DNA from: DAMCZI01 sp032095175
GTDB taxonomy: Bacteria; Bacillota; Clostridia; Clostridiales; Caloramatoraceae
DNA: 64,000 bases
Assembly: GCA_032095175.1 (NCBI GenBank)
Contig: DAMCZI010000006.1
Span: forward strand, 1 to 64,000
Direction: 5' to 3'
The notes below the pieces were generated by a model that saw only the letters and a list, made by a program, of their open reading frames with translations, was not told the origin of the DNA and searched no databases. Positions 42,341 through 51,768 of the stretch are shown one piece after another; the stretch's first letter is position 1; every line of letters begins with the position of its first letter. Position numbers and translations under genes: made by a program.

Positions 42341-43012
42341 TCACCTCCTTATTATTCCATCTGCTGTCCATATTTGTACATTTCCTGGTAATTTCCCTTT
42401 GTATACTCCAGTAGCCCTATTTAATATAGTATTGGCTTGGTCAGCTGTAATTCCCACACCTCTTCCATCTATAATAACAGCCTGTGCACCTTGTTTAAAA
42501 GCATCTTGAATTCTAGTTACAGGAGTATTTAAGCTTGTTCCAGTTAATGTTTTAAGTTCTGTTTTAACACCATTTATTAAGAAATCTGGTGTTTTAACTC
42601 CTTGTGCTACTGAACGTGGTATAATTTCAACGTTCTTACCACTGCTTAATAAATCATTTATAACTGTTCTTTCTGCTTGAATTAAGTCTGTTAAAGAACC
42701 TGTTAATTTACCAGCATTACTTACGGCCTTAGCAGCAGCTTCAGAAGCCTTGTCCATTTCTTTTGTAATATCACTTACATTTTCAGTTGCTTTTGCAACA
42801 TCACTTATAGCTTCAGTCTTTTTCGCAACATCTCATACAGTATCTAGATTTTTTATAGATGTCTTTACTAGTGTGCCTACTTCATTCCCATATTTTATTG
42901 CTCAAACAATTGGCAATACGCTTATTAGGTCTAATAGTGCTTGGCCAGCATGCCCCTCTTTTTCAAGAACATACAACACCACTGAAATACAAAATTTGCT
43001 TATTATAATTAT
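42341..43012 (-). pseudogene. CdiA-type toxin remnant with pre-toxin region; two in-frame TGA codons
   Basis: The C-terminal 139 codons (from 42757) are open and resemble the BECR-fold tRNase of CdiA C termini: VKTPDFLINGVKTELK, then TRIQDAFKQGAQAVIIDGRG and GNVQIWTADGIIRR. Upstream in the same frame a pre-toxin helical region (GQALLDLISVLPIV...AIKYGNEVGTLVKTS) contains TGA at 42902-42904 and 42833-42835, both where Arg (CGA) would fit. The N-terminal delivery part is missing. The tip might still be expressed from an internal start (inference). Confidence 0.75.
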
Positions 43013-43141
43013 GGCAAATTATTTTACTTTTTCAAAACAATAAAATCCTCTACTAATAAATTCCCATTCATATTAAGCTAACAGAAAATAAGTATAATAG
43101 ACAGATTCAAACGAATCTATCTATGCTTCCAGATTGGTCTG

Positions 43142-43603
43142 TTATGAAAAAAAATGTATTTTTTTAGATAGCAAAAATTGCTTAATGTTAGAACTTTCCT
43201 CGTAAAACATTATAATCATCATATCATTATCTCCCTCAGCATAAAAAAATACATTTGTAATTTCATCACCTTCTAATGTAAAAGCTAAAAATTTATATAG
43301 GCTATCTAAGTTAATTAATTGTTCTATTTCCTTAGAGTTATTAGCTAGATAACATGAAGTATCAGTTAAATCAAAATTATCAAATGCTTTTTCTATAATT
43401 TGATTTAGTATATTTTTAGGTATGGCAATTTTATTTTGTTTCAGTATTGTTTTTACTAATTCTGATTCATCATTAATATGCCAGTCTATAATAGAATTTT
43501 CAACTACAAATACTAATCTTTTATCTCTACAAAACTGAGATAATGCTTCTATAAAATTTTGCAAGCCATTGGTCTTATTTTCATCAATACACATGCCTAA
43601 CAT
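43142..43603 (-). CDS. Hypothetical protein at island edge, possible immunity protein
   Basis: 153 residues, acidic, soluble (GLQNFIEALSQFCRDKRLVFVVENSIIDWHINDE... EITNVFFYAEGDNDMMIIMFYEE). Position upstream of the CdiA-like remnant and size fit an immunity gene whose own toxin is gone. No family recognised. Confidence 0.6.
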   Translation of the reverse strand: MLGMCIDENKTNGLQNFIEALSQFCRDKRLVFVVENSIIDWHINDESELVKTILKQNKIAIPKNILNQIIEKAFDNFDLTDTSCYLANNSKEIEQLINLDSLYKFLAFTLEGDEITNVFFYAEGDNDMMIIMFYEESSNIKQFLLSKKIHFFS

Positions 43604-43779
43604 ATATTATCAGCCTCCAACTGAATAATTTTATTAACTTTGAGAAAGCACTCTTATTTCAAGACTTAATTATTCACATTTTCTGCAATTAGATTGAATT
43701 TCCATACTATATATGTACATACTTGTGCATATTTCAATTACATCCATATTATAACATACTATGCATAACAACCCAAAAT

Positions 43780-43808
43780 GCCAGCCTCTTGACATTCAAG
43801 AAGCTGGC
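43780..43808. terminator. Terminator hairpin, family E copy 2
   Basis: GCCAGCCTCTTGA / TCAAGAAGCTGGC with a 3-nt loop, 17 bp past the oxidoreductase stop. Nearly the same as 39689-39725. Confidence 0.82.
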
Positions 43809-43824
43809 ACTAATACTTTACTTA

Positions 43825-44820
43825 TTAAATATCCGCAGGGAAAACCAAACCCACTTGTTTCCTTATTTCATCCATTGTCTCCATCACTATCCTGGAAACT
43901 TCTAAGGAATTAATTTGAGATTCCATCTTCCCTTTATTTATTAAATCTATGAACTCCTGAACTTCGTAGCACATATCCTCAGTAATATGATGTATTGATA
44001 AGTCTTCTTCACTGCCATTTCTAAACCTTATCCTTACCCTTTCGAAATTGCCAATCCTATCTATTATTATACTTCCATCTTCACCTTGAATTTCTGAGGG
44101 CAAGTATGAATTAGCTATTTTTGAATACATGACTACTGCATCCATGTCATCATATTTAAATAATGCACTGCCTTCTCCATCAACACCAGAGTCAAGAAAT
44201 ACAGAATTCGCCTTTATCTCATTTGGTCTTCCAAACAGGTTAACCATGGGGTGAATACAATAAACTCCAATATCCATAAGTGCACCATTTGACAGCTCTG
44301 GTTTAAAGGCGTTTAAAACTATGCCTTCCTTGTATTTATCATATCTTGAAGAGTATTGGCAGTAGCTTGCAAAATACCTTCTTACTTCACCTATTCTATG
44401 AAGGTTATCCTTAACAACTTTAAAGTTTGGAAGAAGCGTTGTTTTCATAGCTTCCATTAAAACAACATCATTTTCCCTTGCAGCTTCTATCATATTAATT
44501 ACCTGCTTTGTATTTGATGCAAATGCCTTTTCACATAACACATGCTTTTTATTCTTAAGAAATAGTATTGCCTGCTCTCCATGAAGGGCATTTGGTGATG
44601 CAATATAAACACCATCAATCAAAGGACTTTTTGCCATTTCCTCTAAATCAGTAAAAACCGCTTCCACACCATATTTTTTCGCAAAGGTTATTCCATTTTC
44701 TTTGTTTCTTGAATAAACTGCTGTTAACTCAAAGCCTTCTACCTTTGATGCACCTTTCAAAAACCATTCAGTTATTTTACTTGTACCTATAACTCCAAAT
44801 TTAACAGGTTTTATATCCAT
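43825..44820 (-). CDS. Gfo/Idh/MocA-family oxidoreductase
   Basis: 331-residue NAD(P)-dependent oxidoreductase acting on sugars or related compounds. Rossmann motif KFGVIGTSKITEWFLKG (about 7-23), the conserved lysine block HVLCEKAFASN (about 93-103, in place of EKP) and the C-terminal beta-sheet domain (NGALMDIGVYCIHPMVNLFG). Monocistronic, ended by a hairpin. Substrate unknown. Confidence 0.88.
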   Translation of the reverse strand: MDIKPVKFGVIGTSKITEWFLKGASKVEGFELTAVYSRNKENGITFAKKYGVEAVFTDLEEMAKSPLIDGVYIASPNALHGEQAILFLKNKKHVLCEKAFASNTKQVINMIEAARENDVVLMEAMKTTLLPNFKVVKDNLHRIGEVRRYFASYCQYSSRYDKYKEGIVLNAFKPELSNGALMDIGVYCIHPMVNLFGRPNEIKANSVFLDSGVDGEGSALFKYDDMDAVVMYSKIANSYLPSEIQGEDGSIIIDRIGNFERVRIRFRNGSEEDLSIHHITEDMCYEVQEFIDLINKGKMESQINSLEVSRIVMETMDEIRKQVGLVFPADI

Positions 44821-44950
44821 ACTTCTTCCTCCATCTCTTTCTGCTTATTTAGAATACTAATAGCATATATAAAAATCAGAATTTATTACATTTGTTATTT
44901 TTAGATTTAACAACATTCTGCTCATTAATGACCCTTCCCTTATAAATGGA

Positions 44951-46087
44951 TCATGGAAGTAATATAACTTGATATAAAAATTTACAAGCAGTTTCAATTA
45001 TATCATCCGGAAAATCATATTCATTGGTGTGAAGTTGGGGATGTTCCGGCCCTGAACCTATACCAAACATAGCACCACTTGTTACTTTTAAATACTGCCC
45101 AAAATCCTCTGACCATCTAAAGGGAACATCAAGTTCTTCAGCCTTGTATTTATTATCTTCAACAATCTTTCTAAATTTCTTAATGGCTTCACTATGGTTT
45201 CTAGTTTCAGGAAATTCATCGCAAAAGGATATGGTATAAGCTAATCCTTCTCTTTTTGAAACCTTATCAGTATAATTCCTTATACTGTCTTCAACCCTGT
45301 TTAATTCATCCTCATTTTCTGCCCTTATTGTCATCATTATCTCTCCAAAACCAGCAGAAGTTCCAAAGGCTCTTTCTCCAATGGAAACATTTATTATGGT
45401 GCACAGCACCATTCCATTATAGCCACCCATTTTAGGGACTTCATTTATAAATTTAATTATATCAGCCGCAGCATTTGATGGATTGATTCCATACTCTGGA
45501 TAAGCAGCATGTGAAGGCTTGCCTTTAAGGCTAATAATCATTCCCTTAGAAGCACATGCAAATACATCCTTTTTAATAAGTATGCTGCCCTTCTCATGCT
45601 TTGGTATGTTGTGAAAAGAATAAATCTCCTCTATTCTATTTTTCTCTAAAAAGCCATCATCAACTATTAATTTTGCTCCTTTACCTGTTTCTTCAGCAGG
45701 TTGGAATAATAAATATATGTTTTTATTATTTATTTTGTTTTTTTCAACCATAAAAGCAAGTGCACATATTATGGTAGCATGTCCATCATGTCCACATTTA
45801 TGTGATATCCCTTTATTTACAGAACAGTAGTCTAAATCTAAGCTTTCCTCTATCGGCAAGGCATCAATATCTCCCCTAACAGCAATACCAGGCAAGTCCT
45901 TCCCATTATCACATACAGCATAAAAATATCCTTCCCTCTCTACTATCCTAAAGGAAGTATGCTGCTTTATAAAATCCTTGAGTATATTAATTGTTGTCCT
46001 TTCCTCTCCCGAAAGCTCAGGGTTTTTATGAAGCAAATGCCTTAATTCTATACACAACTGAATTTCTTCTTTACTTAAATTAACCAT
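44951..46087 (-). CDS. M20-family metallo-amidohydrolase
   Basis: 378 residues from ATG 46087 (AAGGGG 8 nt upstream; the ATG at 46105 is less well placed). Metal ligands in CGHDGHATIICAL and PAEETGKGAKLIVDDG, dimerisation domain GKPSHAAYPEYGINPSNAAADII. It cleaves an acyl group or peptide from an amino acid (AmhX/AmaA/IAA-amidohydrolase group). Monocistronic. Confidence 0.9.
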   Translation of the reverse strand: MVNLSKEEIQLCIELRHLLHKNPELSGEERTTINILKDFIKQHTSFRIVEREGYFYAVCDNGKDLPGIAVRGDIDALPIEESLDLDYCSVNKGISHKCGHDGHATIICALAFMVEKNKINNKNIYLLFQPAEETGKGAKLIVDDGFLEKNRIEEIYSFHNIPKHEKGSILIKKDVFACASKGMIISLKGKPSHAAYPEYGINPSNAAADIIKFINEVPKMGGYNGMVLCTIINVSIGERAFGTSAGFGEIMMTIRAENEDELNRVEDSIRNYTDKVSKREGLAYTISFCDEFPETRNHSEAIKKFRKIVEDNKYKAEELDVPFRWSEDFGQYLKVTSGAMFGIGSGPEHPQLHTNEYDFPDDIIETACKFLYQVILLP

Positions 46088-46307
46088 CAAGAGGACCCCT
46101 TCCATACTTTATTAGATATGCCAGCGAAACCTTAGAAAAACTTAATTTTATTATGTGTTGTATTATGCATTATCCGCTTAATATTTATAGTACAATTGTA
46201 CCAAATAACAAAGGCGTCAGCAAAAAACTTAATTAAATAATTTAACCTATAGAAAAATGATTACTTTGTAATATTTTTTAATCCAACAAGTCTTTTACAG
46301 TTTAGTA

Positions 46308-46336
46308 TTGAATTTTAAATTTTATAGTGATAGAAT
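46308..46336 (+). promoter_or_regulatory. Promoter of serS T-box leader
   Basis: TTGAAT (46308-46313), 17-bp spacer, TAGAAT (46331-46336); start expected near 46343. 46106-46307 holds no gene. Confidence 0.72.
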
Positions 46337-46342
46337 CTATTA

Positions 46343-46569
46343 AAATAGCGTTGATGGAAGCTAAGATTATTTGTACGAATACTAAGAGAGTCGGTGGTTG
46401 GTGCAAACCGATGTATTCAGTAATCCCTCCACTTCCGTAGCTACTGGTGATGAATCAGAAGGATTGTACCCTTTATAGTACTTTAAGTGGCTGTACTTGT
46501 ACAGCAAGCTGAGTGGCACCACGGGATTAACCTCTCGTCTCTGTTTTTATGGAGATGAGGGGTTTTTTA
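46343..46569 (+). promoter_or_regulatory. T-box riboswitch (serine)
   Basis: Stem I with helix GAATAC/GTATTC and GGTTGGTGCAA distal loop. TCC (Ser) specifier in AATCCCTCC (46424-46426 or 46428-46430). T-box core GAGTGGCACCACGGG (46511-46525). Terminator CCTCTCGTCTC / GAGATGAGGGG plus T6 (46531-46567). It senses uncharged tRNA-Ser and controls serS. Confidence 0.92.
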
Positions 46570-46645
46570 TATGTTTAATTTTGCTTCATAGCTGTACTTG
46601 ATATAAGCTAAGTTCTCAACCATATAAAAATAAGGAGGTTTTTTT

Positions 46646-47935
46646 ATGTTAGATATCAACCTAATAAGGGAAGATACCCAAAGGGTAACGAATGCTTTAT
46701 TGAAGCGTATAGATAATGTGGACTTTTCACAACTCCTTGATTGGGATAGTGAAAGAAGAGAAACAATATCAAAAATGGAAGAGCTTCAAAGTAAACGAAA
46801 CCAGATGTCAAAGGAGATAGGGGCTTTAATAAAAAACGGCAAGGATGTAAAGGAGCATAATGCAAAGGTTAAGGAGATATCACAGGATATCAAAGTTCTA
46901 GAGGAAAAGCTCAATTCAACACTAGAGAAAATAGATGACTTCCTCAGAGGACTCCCAAACATACCCGATGATGATGTACTTTCTGGAGGAAAAGAAAACA
47001 ACAAGGTTATAAGAGAATGGGGCAATAAGCCCAACTTTGATTTTGAATTCAAAAACCATGTTGACCTCGTTAAAAATCTGGATTTAATTGATTATGACAG
47101 AGGTATTAAGCTTGGTGGAACAGGCTTTTGGGTCTACAAGGGTGATGGAGCCTTACTGGAATGGGCACTTCTAAACTATTTTATAGAAACTCATATTGCA
47201 GATGGCTATGAATTTATACTTCCTCCCCATATTCTAACCTACCAGTGTGGATATGCAGCAGGACAGTTCCCTAAATTTGAGGATGATGTATTTCAGCTGA
47301 AGGAGAAGGAAGGGAAAAACTATACCCAATTTATTTTACCAACATCCGAAACAGCACTTATTAATCTGCATCGAGATGAAATATTAAAGGAAGAGGAACT
47401 TCCTAAAAAGTATTTTTCCTACACTCCATGCTATAGAAGAGAAGCTGGTGGAGGCCATGCAAATGAAAGGGGAATGATCAGGGGACACCAGTTTAATAAG
47501 GTTGAAATGTTCCAATATGCAAAACCAGAGGATTCAGATAAGGCATTTGAAGAGCTAATTACCAAGGCTGAAAAATTAGTTCAGGGATTAGGACTCCACT
47601 ACAGGGTAAGCAAGCTTGCAGCAAGAGATTGCAGCGCATCCATGGCAAGGACCTATGATATTGAAATATGGATTCCAAGTATGAATGAATATAAAGAAGT
47701 AAGCTCTGCTTCAAATGCCCGTGATTATCAGGCAAGAAGGGGAAAAATCAGATTCAAAAGAGAAGGCAGCAAGAAAACAGAATTTGTTCATACATTAAAT
47801 GCTTCAGGACTTGCAACCAGCAGACTGCTTCCTGCCATAGTTGAACAGTTCCAGCAAAGTGATGGAAGTGTTGTTGTTCCTGAGGTTTTAAGGAAATGGG
47901 TTGGGAAGAGTGTACTATATCCCAAAAATATATAA
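46646..47935 (+). CDS. serS: Seryl-tRNA synthetase
   Basis: 429-residue class II synthetase that charges tRNA-Ser. N-terminal coiled-coil arm that grips the tRNA variable arm (about 27-105), motif 2 YRREAGGGHANERGMIRGHQF, motif 3 NASGLATSRLLPAIVEQFQ. ATG 46646 follows AAGGAGG. Regulated by the upstream serine T-box. Divergent relative to some bacterial SerRS in the arm, but all catalytic motifs are intact. Confidence 0.96.
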   Translation: MLDINLIREDTQRVTNALLKRIDNVDFSQLLDWDSERRETISKMEELQSKRNQMSKEIGALIKNGKDVKEHNAKVKEISQDIKVLEEKLNSTLEKIDDFLRGLPNIPDDDVLSGGKENNKVIREWGNKPNFDFEFKNHVDLVKNLDLIDYDRGIKLGGTGFWVYKGDGALLEWALLNYFIETHIADGYEFILPPHILTYQCGYAAGQFPKFEDDVFQLKEKEGKNYTQFILPTSETALINLHRDEILKEEELPKKYFSYTPCYRREAGGGHANERGMIRGHQFNKVEMFQYAKPEDSDKAFEELITKAEKLVQGLGLHYRVSKLAARDCSASMARTYDIEIWIPSMNEYKEVSSASNARDYQARRGKIRFKREGSKKTEFVHTLNASGLATSRLLPAIVEQFQQSDGSVVVPEVLRKWVGKSVLYPKNI

Positions 47936-47971
47936 TTAGCTTTTTTATTAATGATAGAATAAAAGCTCTAG

Positions 47972-48024
47972 GTATGAAGCAAGCTGCATGATGTAAGTTA
48001 TACATCCTGCAGCTTGCTTCATAC
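47972..48024. terminator. Hairpin between convergent serS and rtcB
   Basis: Perfect 17-bp arms GTATGAAGCAAGCTGCA / TGCAGCTTGCTTCATAC. Confidence 0.85.
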
Positions 48025-48031
48025 ATGGCAT

Positions 48032-49267
48032 TTATCCCTTTACAACTCCCAGGGTAGAAAGTCTCTTTGTTACTGTAATAAGATCAAGTTCATTTGCTAT
48101 TACTGTTTCAATATCCTTATAAGAAAAACGGCATTCTTCTGCAACGTCGGATTTATTATGTTTTCCCAGAACTACTCCTGTCTTCTTTAAATCAAGCATT
48201 ACTTCCTCAACAGAATAGGTCTCCTTAGCTTTTGTTCTAGATAATCGTCTGCCTGCACCATGTGAGCATGAATTAAAGCTTTCTTCACAGCCATTTCCAG
48301 TTACAATATAGCTGTATGAACCCATAGATCCCGGTATTATTCCTAAATCACCACTTCTTGCTCTTATAGCACCCTTTCTATGTACCCAAACATTCTTACC
48401 ATAATGATGTTCCATAGCTGCATAATTATGATGGCAGTTTATTAAGTTTGAATATTCTACGGTGCAATTAATAGTCCTATCACACCACTTTGTAAATATT
48501 TCCTTAACCATTTCTATCATTCGTTGCCTGTTTTCCCTTGCAAATTCTAAAGCCATGTTCATATAGCTTATATATGCCTGTCCTTCCTCTGTATCAACTG
48601 GTAAAAATGCTAATCTATATTCGTCTGGAACCTCTGAGTACCATTTCCTATTTAATTCCCTTGCTGCATTATGAAAATAGTCGCAAATCTTATGTCCTAA
48701 GTGTCGGCTTCCAGAATGCAGCATTATGCATACATGACCATTTTCATCCTGCTGCAATTCAATGAAGTGATTCCCTCCTCCAAGAGTTCCAACTTGATAA
48801 TACAAGTCTTCAATCTCAGGTATAAGGTTAGGTGCAAAGTTATACTTATCAAGGTTATTAAGTGCCTCATCTGCTGACTTGCATTCCTGTTTTTCCTTAT
48901 GATGATTAAATCCTACAGGGATATTTCTTAAAATATCTCCTATTATACACTGTAAAAGTGTCCCTGATTTTGTTATAGTTTCAGTAAGCATCCTTGCTTC
49001 AATATTAGTTTGAGCAAAAGCCATTCCACAGCCAATATCCACACCTACGGCATTAGGGATAATAACTCCATCAGTTGCTATGACTCCACCTATTGGCATT
49101 CCCTTTCCTGCATGGGTATCAGGCATAAGGGCCACCCATTTATGTAAAAATGGAAGTCTTGACAGGTTATGCGCCTGCATTAAGCATTCTTCTTCCATCT
49201 CAATTTCATTTGAAAGCCATACCTTTATAGGATATTTCTGCTCATTTAAATTTGTTACTACATACAT
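48032..49267 (-). CDS. rtcB: RtcB-family RNA ligase
   Basis: 411-residue GTP- and Mn-dependent ligase that joins 2',3'-cyclic-phosphate or 3'-phosphate RNA ends to 5'-OH ends, as in repair of nicked tRNA. Metal-binding and catalytic motifs are present: DTHAG (50-54), GVDIGCGM with Cys80 (75-82), GGGNHF (163-168), HSGSRHLG (184-191) and HGAGRRLSRTK (336-346), where His336 is the guanylation site. Start ATG 49267 with GGAGAG. Divergent from two WYL regulator genes; a slipin gene and a Y-RNA-like gene follow within 7 kb. Confidence 0.93.
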   Translation of the reverse strand: MYVVTNLNEQKYPIKVWLSNEIEMEEECLMQAHNLSRLPFLHKWVALMPDTHAGKGMPIGGVIATDGVIIPNAVGVDIGCGMAFAQTNIEARMLTETITKSGTLLQCIIGDILRNIPVGFNHHKEKQECKSADEALNNLDKYNFAPNLIPEIEDLYYQVGTLGGGNHFIELQQDENGHVCIMLHSGSRHLGHKICDYFHNAARELNRKWYSEVPDEYRLAFLPVDTEEGQAYISYMNMALEFARENRQRMIEMVKEIFTKWCDRTINCTVEYSNLINCHHNYAAMEHHYGKNVWVHRKGAIRARSGDLGIIPGSMGSYSYIVTGNGCEESFNSCSHGAGRRLSRTKAKETYSVEEVMLDLKKTGVVLGKHNKSDVAEECRFSYKDIETVIANELDLITVTKRLSTLGVVKG

Positions 49268-49511
49268 ACAAATCTCTCCTTAACTGTTTTAATTGTATTA
49301 TAAATTGACAACTACTTAATATCATTAAAAAAAGTTTGCGATATATAGAATACCGCGGTTACCTAATAACAGATATTTCTATGCAACTGCATTTATGATT
49401 CTATAAACATCTCTAAAAATTTAATTTGTTCCATACATCAGGATGTATAAGAATGTTATAATTATATAAATTGTATTAAATTTAAATATTATTAATGTAT
49501 GGTGATAAACT

Positions 49512-50753
49512 ATGTCAGGATATACTGAACTAATTAAAAACTTTGAAAAAATCAGGGCCTTTGCTCGTGATTTCTACATCTATGGATTTAAGGGACGAGG
49601 TGATTATCATAGCGTTTCTCCTCGAAGTTATGATAATGAGCGCAGAAGAATAGAAAGCTATCTAAGTGAACATATAGTGAAAAACCGTGATAGCAAAGGG
49701 AAAACTATTTCCATATCCTCTAATACAGTTGCAAAGACCTCAAACCCTTTATTTAAGATATGGCAGACAAAATCCTTCACTAAAAAGGATTGTTTTCTTC
49801 ATTTTGTAATATTGGATATTCTCTCTCAGAACAGTAATTTAAGTGTAGTGGAGATTGCAGAAATAATAACTAAAGACTATACAAGTGAATTAATTCCAGG
49901 TGAACCCATTGACACGATGACAATCCGAAACAAGTTAAATGAATACACAAAGCTTGGAATATTAAAAACAGAGAAGCTTGGTAAAATTCTATGCTACTCT
50001 TTATGTGATAACCCAATATGTTGTTTAAATCCAAACACAATAGAGAATCTTAATACAGCTTTATCCTATTATAAAAATGTACTACCCTTGGGATTTATAG
50101 GTCATTCGATAAATAATACAGTGGACAGCCCCTTTATATATAGGCAGATTTTCTTTGCTCAAATACTTGATAATGAAGTACTGCTTAACATATTTGGCGC
50201 TATGAACAATAAGAAGGTTATTAAGCTTAATATAATCAGCAGTAAAAGCAATAGAGGAACTAAGACATCAGTTATTCCTCTTAAGATTTTGTCTAATACA
50301 AAGACTGGCAGGCAGTATATTGCGGTTTACAGTGTAAATAAGAATAAATTCTCCACTGTTCGGCTTGATTACATAAAGGATATATCCTTAGGAGATATAT
50401 ATTCTGAATATGATAGTGTTAAAACTGAATATGAACTGCGATCTAAAAATGCCTTCTCAATAATGCATCAAGTAACAGAGAAACCTCATAATGTGAGGAT
50501 GCTTATTAGTATTGACGAAAATACTGAACAATATATGCTTGAAAGACTTAAGAGAGAAGGTAAACATGGTGTTATAGCAAAGGTATCCTCTAATGTTTTT
50601 GAATACAGCATAGATGTTTCGGATACTCTTGAGATGGTTCCTTGGCTTAGAACCTTTATAGGCAGAATTATTGAAATAGAAGGCAGTGAAACCCATGTTA
50701 TAGCACAGTTTAAAAGGGATATTAATTCTATGGCAGCGATGTATTGTAAGTAA
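49512..50753 (+). CDS. WYL-domain transcriptional regulator 1
   Basis: 413 residues. N-terminal region with a winged-HTH-like part (CFLHFVILDILSQNSNLSVVEIAEIITKDYTS... NKLNEYTKLGILKTEKLGK) and a C-terminal WYL-like domain (about 235-400). The WYL tripeptide itself is replaced (GRQYIAVYSV). WYL domains sense ligands, often nucleic acids or nucleotides, in DNA-damage, CRISPR and defence contexts. It is co-transcribed with a second WYL gene 13 bp downstream and divergent from rtcB, so it may regulate rtcB. Confidence 0.8.
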   Translation: MSGYTELIKNFEKIRAFARDFYIYGFKGRGDYHSVSPRSYDNERRRIESYLSEHIVKNRDSKGKTISISSNTVAKTSNPLFKIWQTKSFTKKDCFLHFVILDILSQNSNLSVVEIAEIITKDYTSELIPGEPIDTMTIRNKLNEYTKLGILKTEKLGKILCYSLCDNPICCLNPNTIENLNTALSYYKNVLPLGFIGHSINNTVDSPFIYRQIFFAQILDNEVLLNIFGAMNNKKVIKLNIISSKSNRGTKTSVIPLKILSNTKTGRQYIAVYSVNKNKFSTVRLDYIKDISLGDIYSEYDSVKTEYELRSKNAFSIMHQVTEKPHNVRMLISIDENTEQYMLERLKREGKHGVIAKVSSNVFEYSIDVSDTLEMVPWLRTFIGRIIEIEGSETHVIAQFKRDINSMAAMYCK

Positions 50754-50766
50754 AGTAGGTGTTTAT

Positions 50767-51741
50767 ATGAATGATATTTATAATGAGATATATGGTCTAT
50801 ACTATTTTATGCTTGAAATAATACTTGGACAGGCATCTAAAAGTCCTGTGACACTAGAAGAAATCAACAATATAGTAGCTCAATATGGTTTTTCAGAAAG
50901 CAGCATATACTTTACTCCTGATGTTATATCCAACGGTGAAGGATATAATCTTTTGAAGAAATCCGATGCTGACTATAATTCTGTTCTTAAGTCCAGCCCC
51001 ACAAAATTTTTAACAGACCTTCAAAAGTGCTTCATAAAAAGTATGCTCCTTGATAAGAAGCTTCGCTTATTTTTTGAGGACAGCATGCTGGATGAGCTAA
51101 ATAAACTATTTTCTGATATAAATCCCCTCTTCAATCCTTATGATATTATCCTTACTGAAACGGCTCTTGATAGCGATAATTATTCAGATGAGAAATATAT
51201 TAAAAACTTTAAAACCATACTTCAATCCATAAGTAATAACAATGCTTTAAGGGTTTGTTTCAACAATTCAAGGGGTGAGCGTAAAACAATAAAGCTTGCT
51301 CCATATAAGCTGGAATACGGGATTCGTGATGATAAATTTCGTCTATGTGGCGTTAGTATAGTTCATGAAAAAGCTAAAAGCTATGTAAAGCTTAATGTTG
51401 CAAGAATGTTATCCATATCCGTCCTTAATCAGTCCTTTGACATTGATTTTGAAGCCTTCATAGCTGCAAAAAAGAAGCCTGAACCCATTGAAATAGAAGT
51501 GTCTAATCTTCGTAATGGCTTTGAAAGGGTTTTTATAGGTTTGTCAAGCTATGAGAGAATATCGAGCTTTCATGAAGAATCAGGCAAATGCAGAATTAAA
51601 ATCTACTATAATGATGATGACGAGCAGGAACTTTTGATACTTCTATTGTCATTTGGACCTGCAATTAAGGTTTTGGGTCCTATGGATTTTAAATTGAAAT
51701 TTAAAGAGAGAATAGAAAGGCAGTTTCAAATGCTAAAATAG
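50767..51741 (+). CDS. WYL-domain protein 2
   Basis: 324 residues, second of a tandem WYL pair. The central part (about 155-240: NNALRVCFNNSRGERKTIKLAPYKLEYGIRDDKFRLCGVSI) is the WYL core with a divergent tripeptide; a WCX-like C-terminal extension follows. A clear HTH is not evident, so it may work as a partner of WYL regulator 1. A hairpin (51745-51768) ends the unit. Confidence 0.78.
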   Translation: MNDIYNEIYGLYYFMLEIILGQASKSPVTLEEINNIVAQYGFSESSIYFTPDVISNGEGYNLLKKSDADYNSVLKSSPTKFLTDLQKCFIKSMLLDKKLRLFFEDSMLDELNKLFSDINPLFNPYDIILTETALDSDNYSDEKYIKNFKTILQSISNNNALRVCFNNSRGERKTIKLAPYKLEYGIRDDKFRLCGVSIVHEKAKSYVKLNVARMLSISVLNQSFDIDFEAFIAAKKKPEPIEIEVSNLRNGFERVFIGLSSYERISSFHEESGKCRIKIYYNDDDEQELLILLLSFGPAIKVLGPMDFKLKFKERIERQFQMLK

Positions 51742-51744
51742 AAA

Positions 51745-51768
51745 GCCCCAGGCTTATATACCTGAGGC
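51745..51768. terminator. Hairpin between convergent WYL and slipin genes
   Basis: GCCCCAGG / CCTGAGGC imperfect arms. Confidence 0.6.

Noticed and set aside
46106..46307. Extra gene between the M20 hydrolase and serS
   Set aside because: No frame with a ribosome site; only AT-rich sequence before the T-box promoter.
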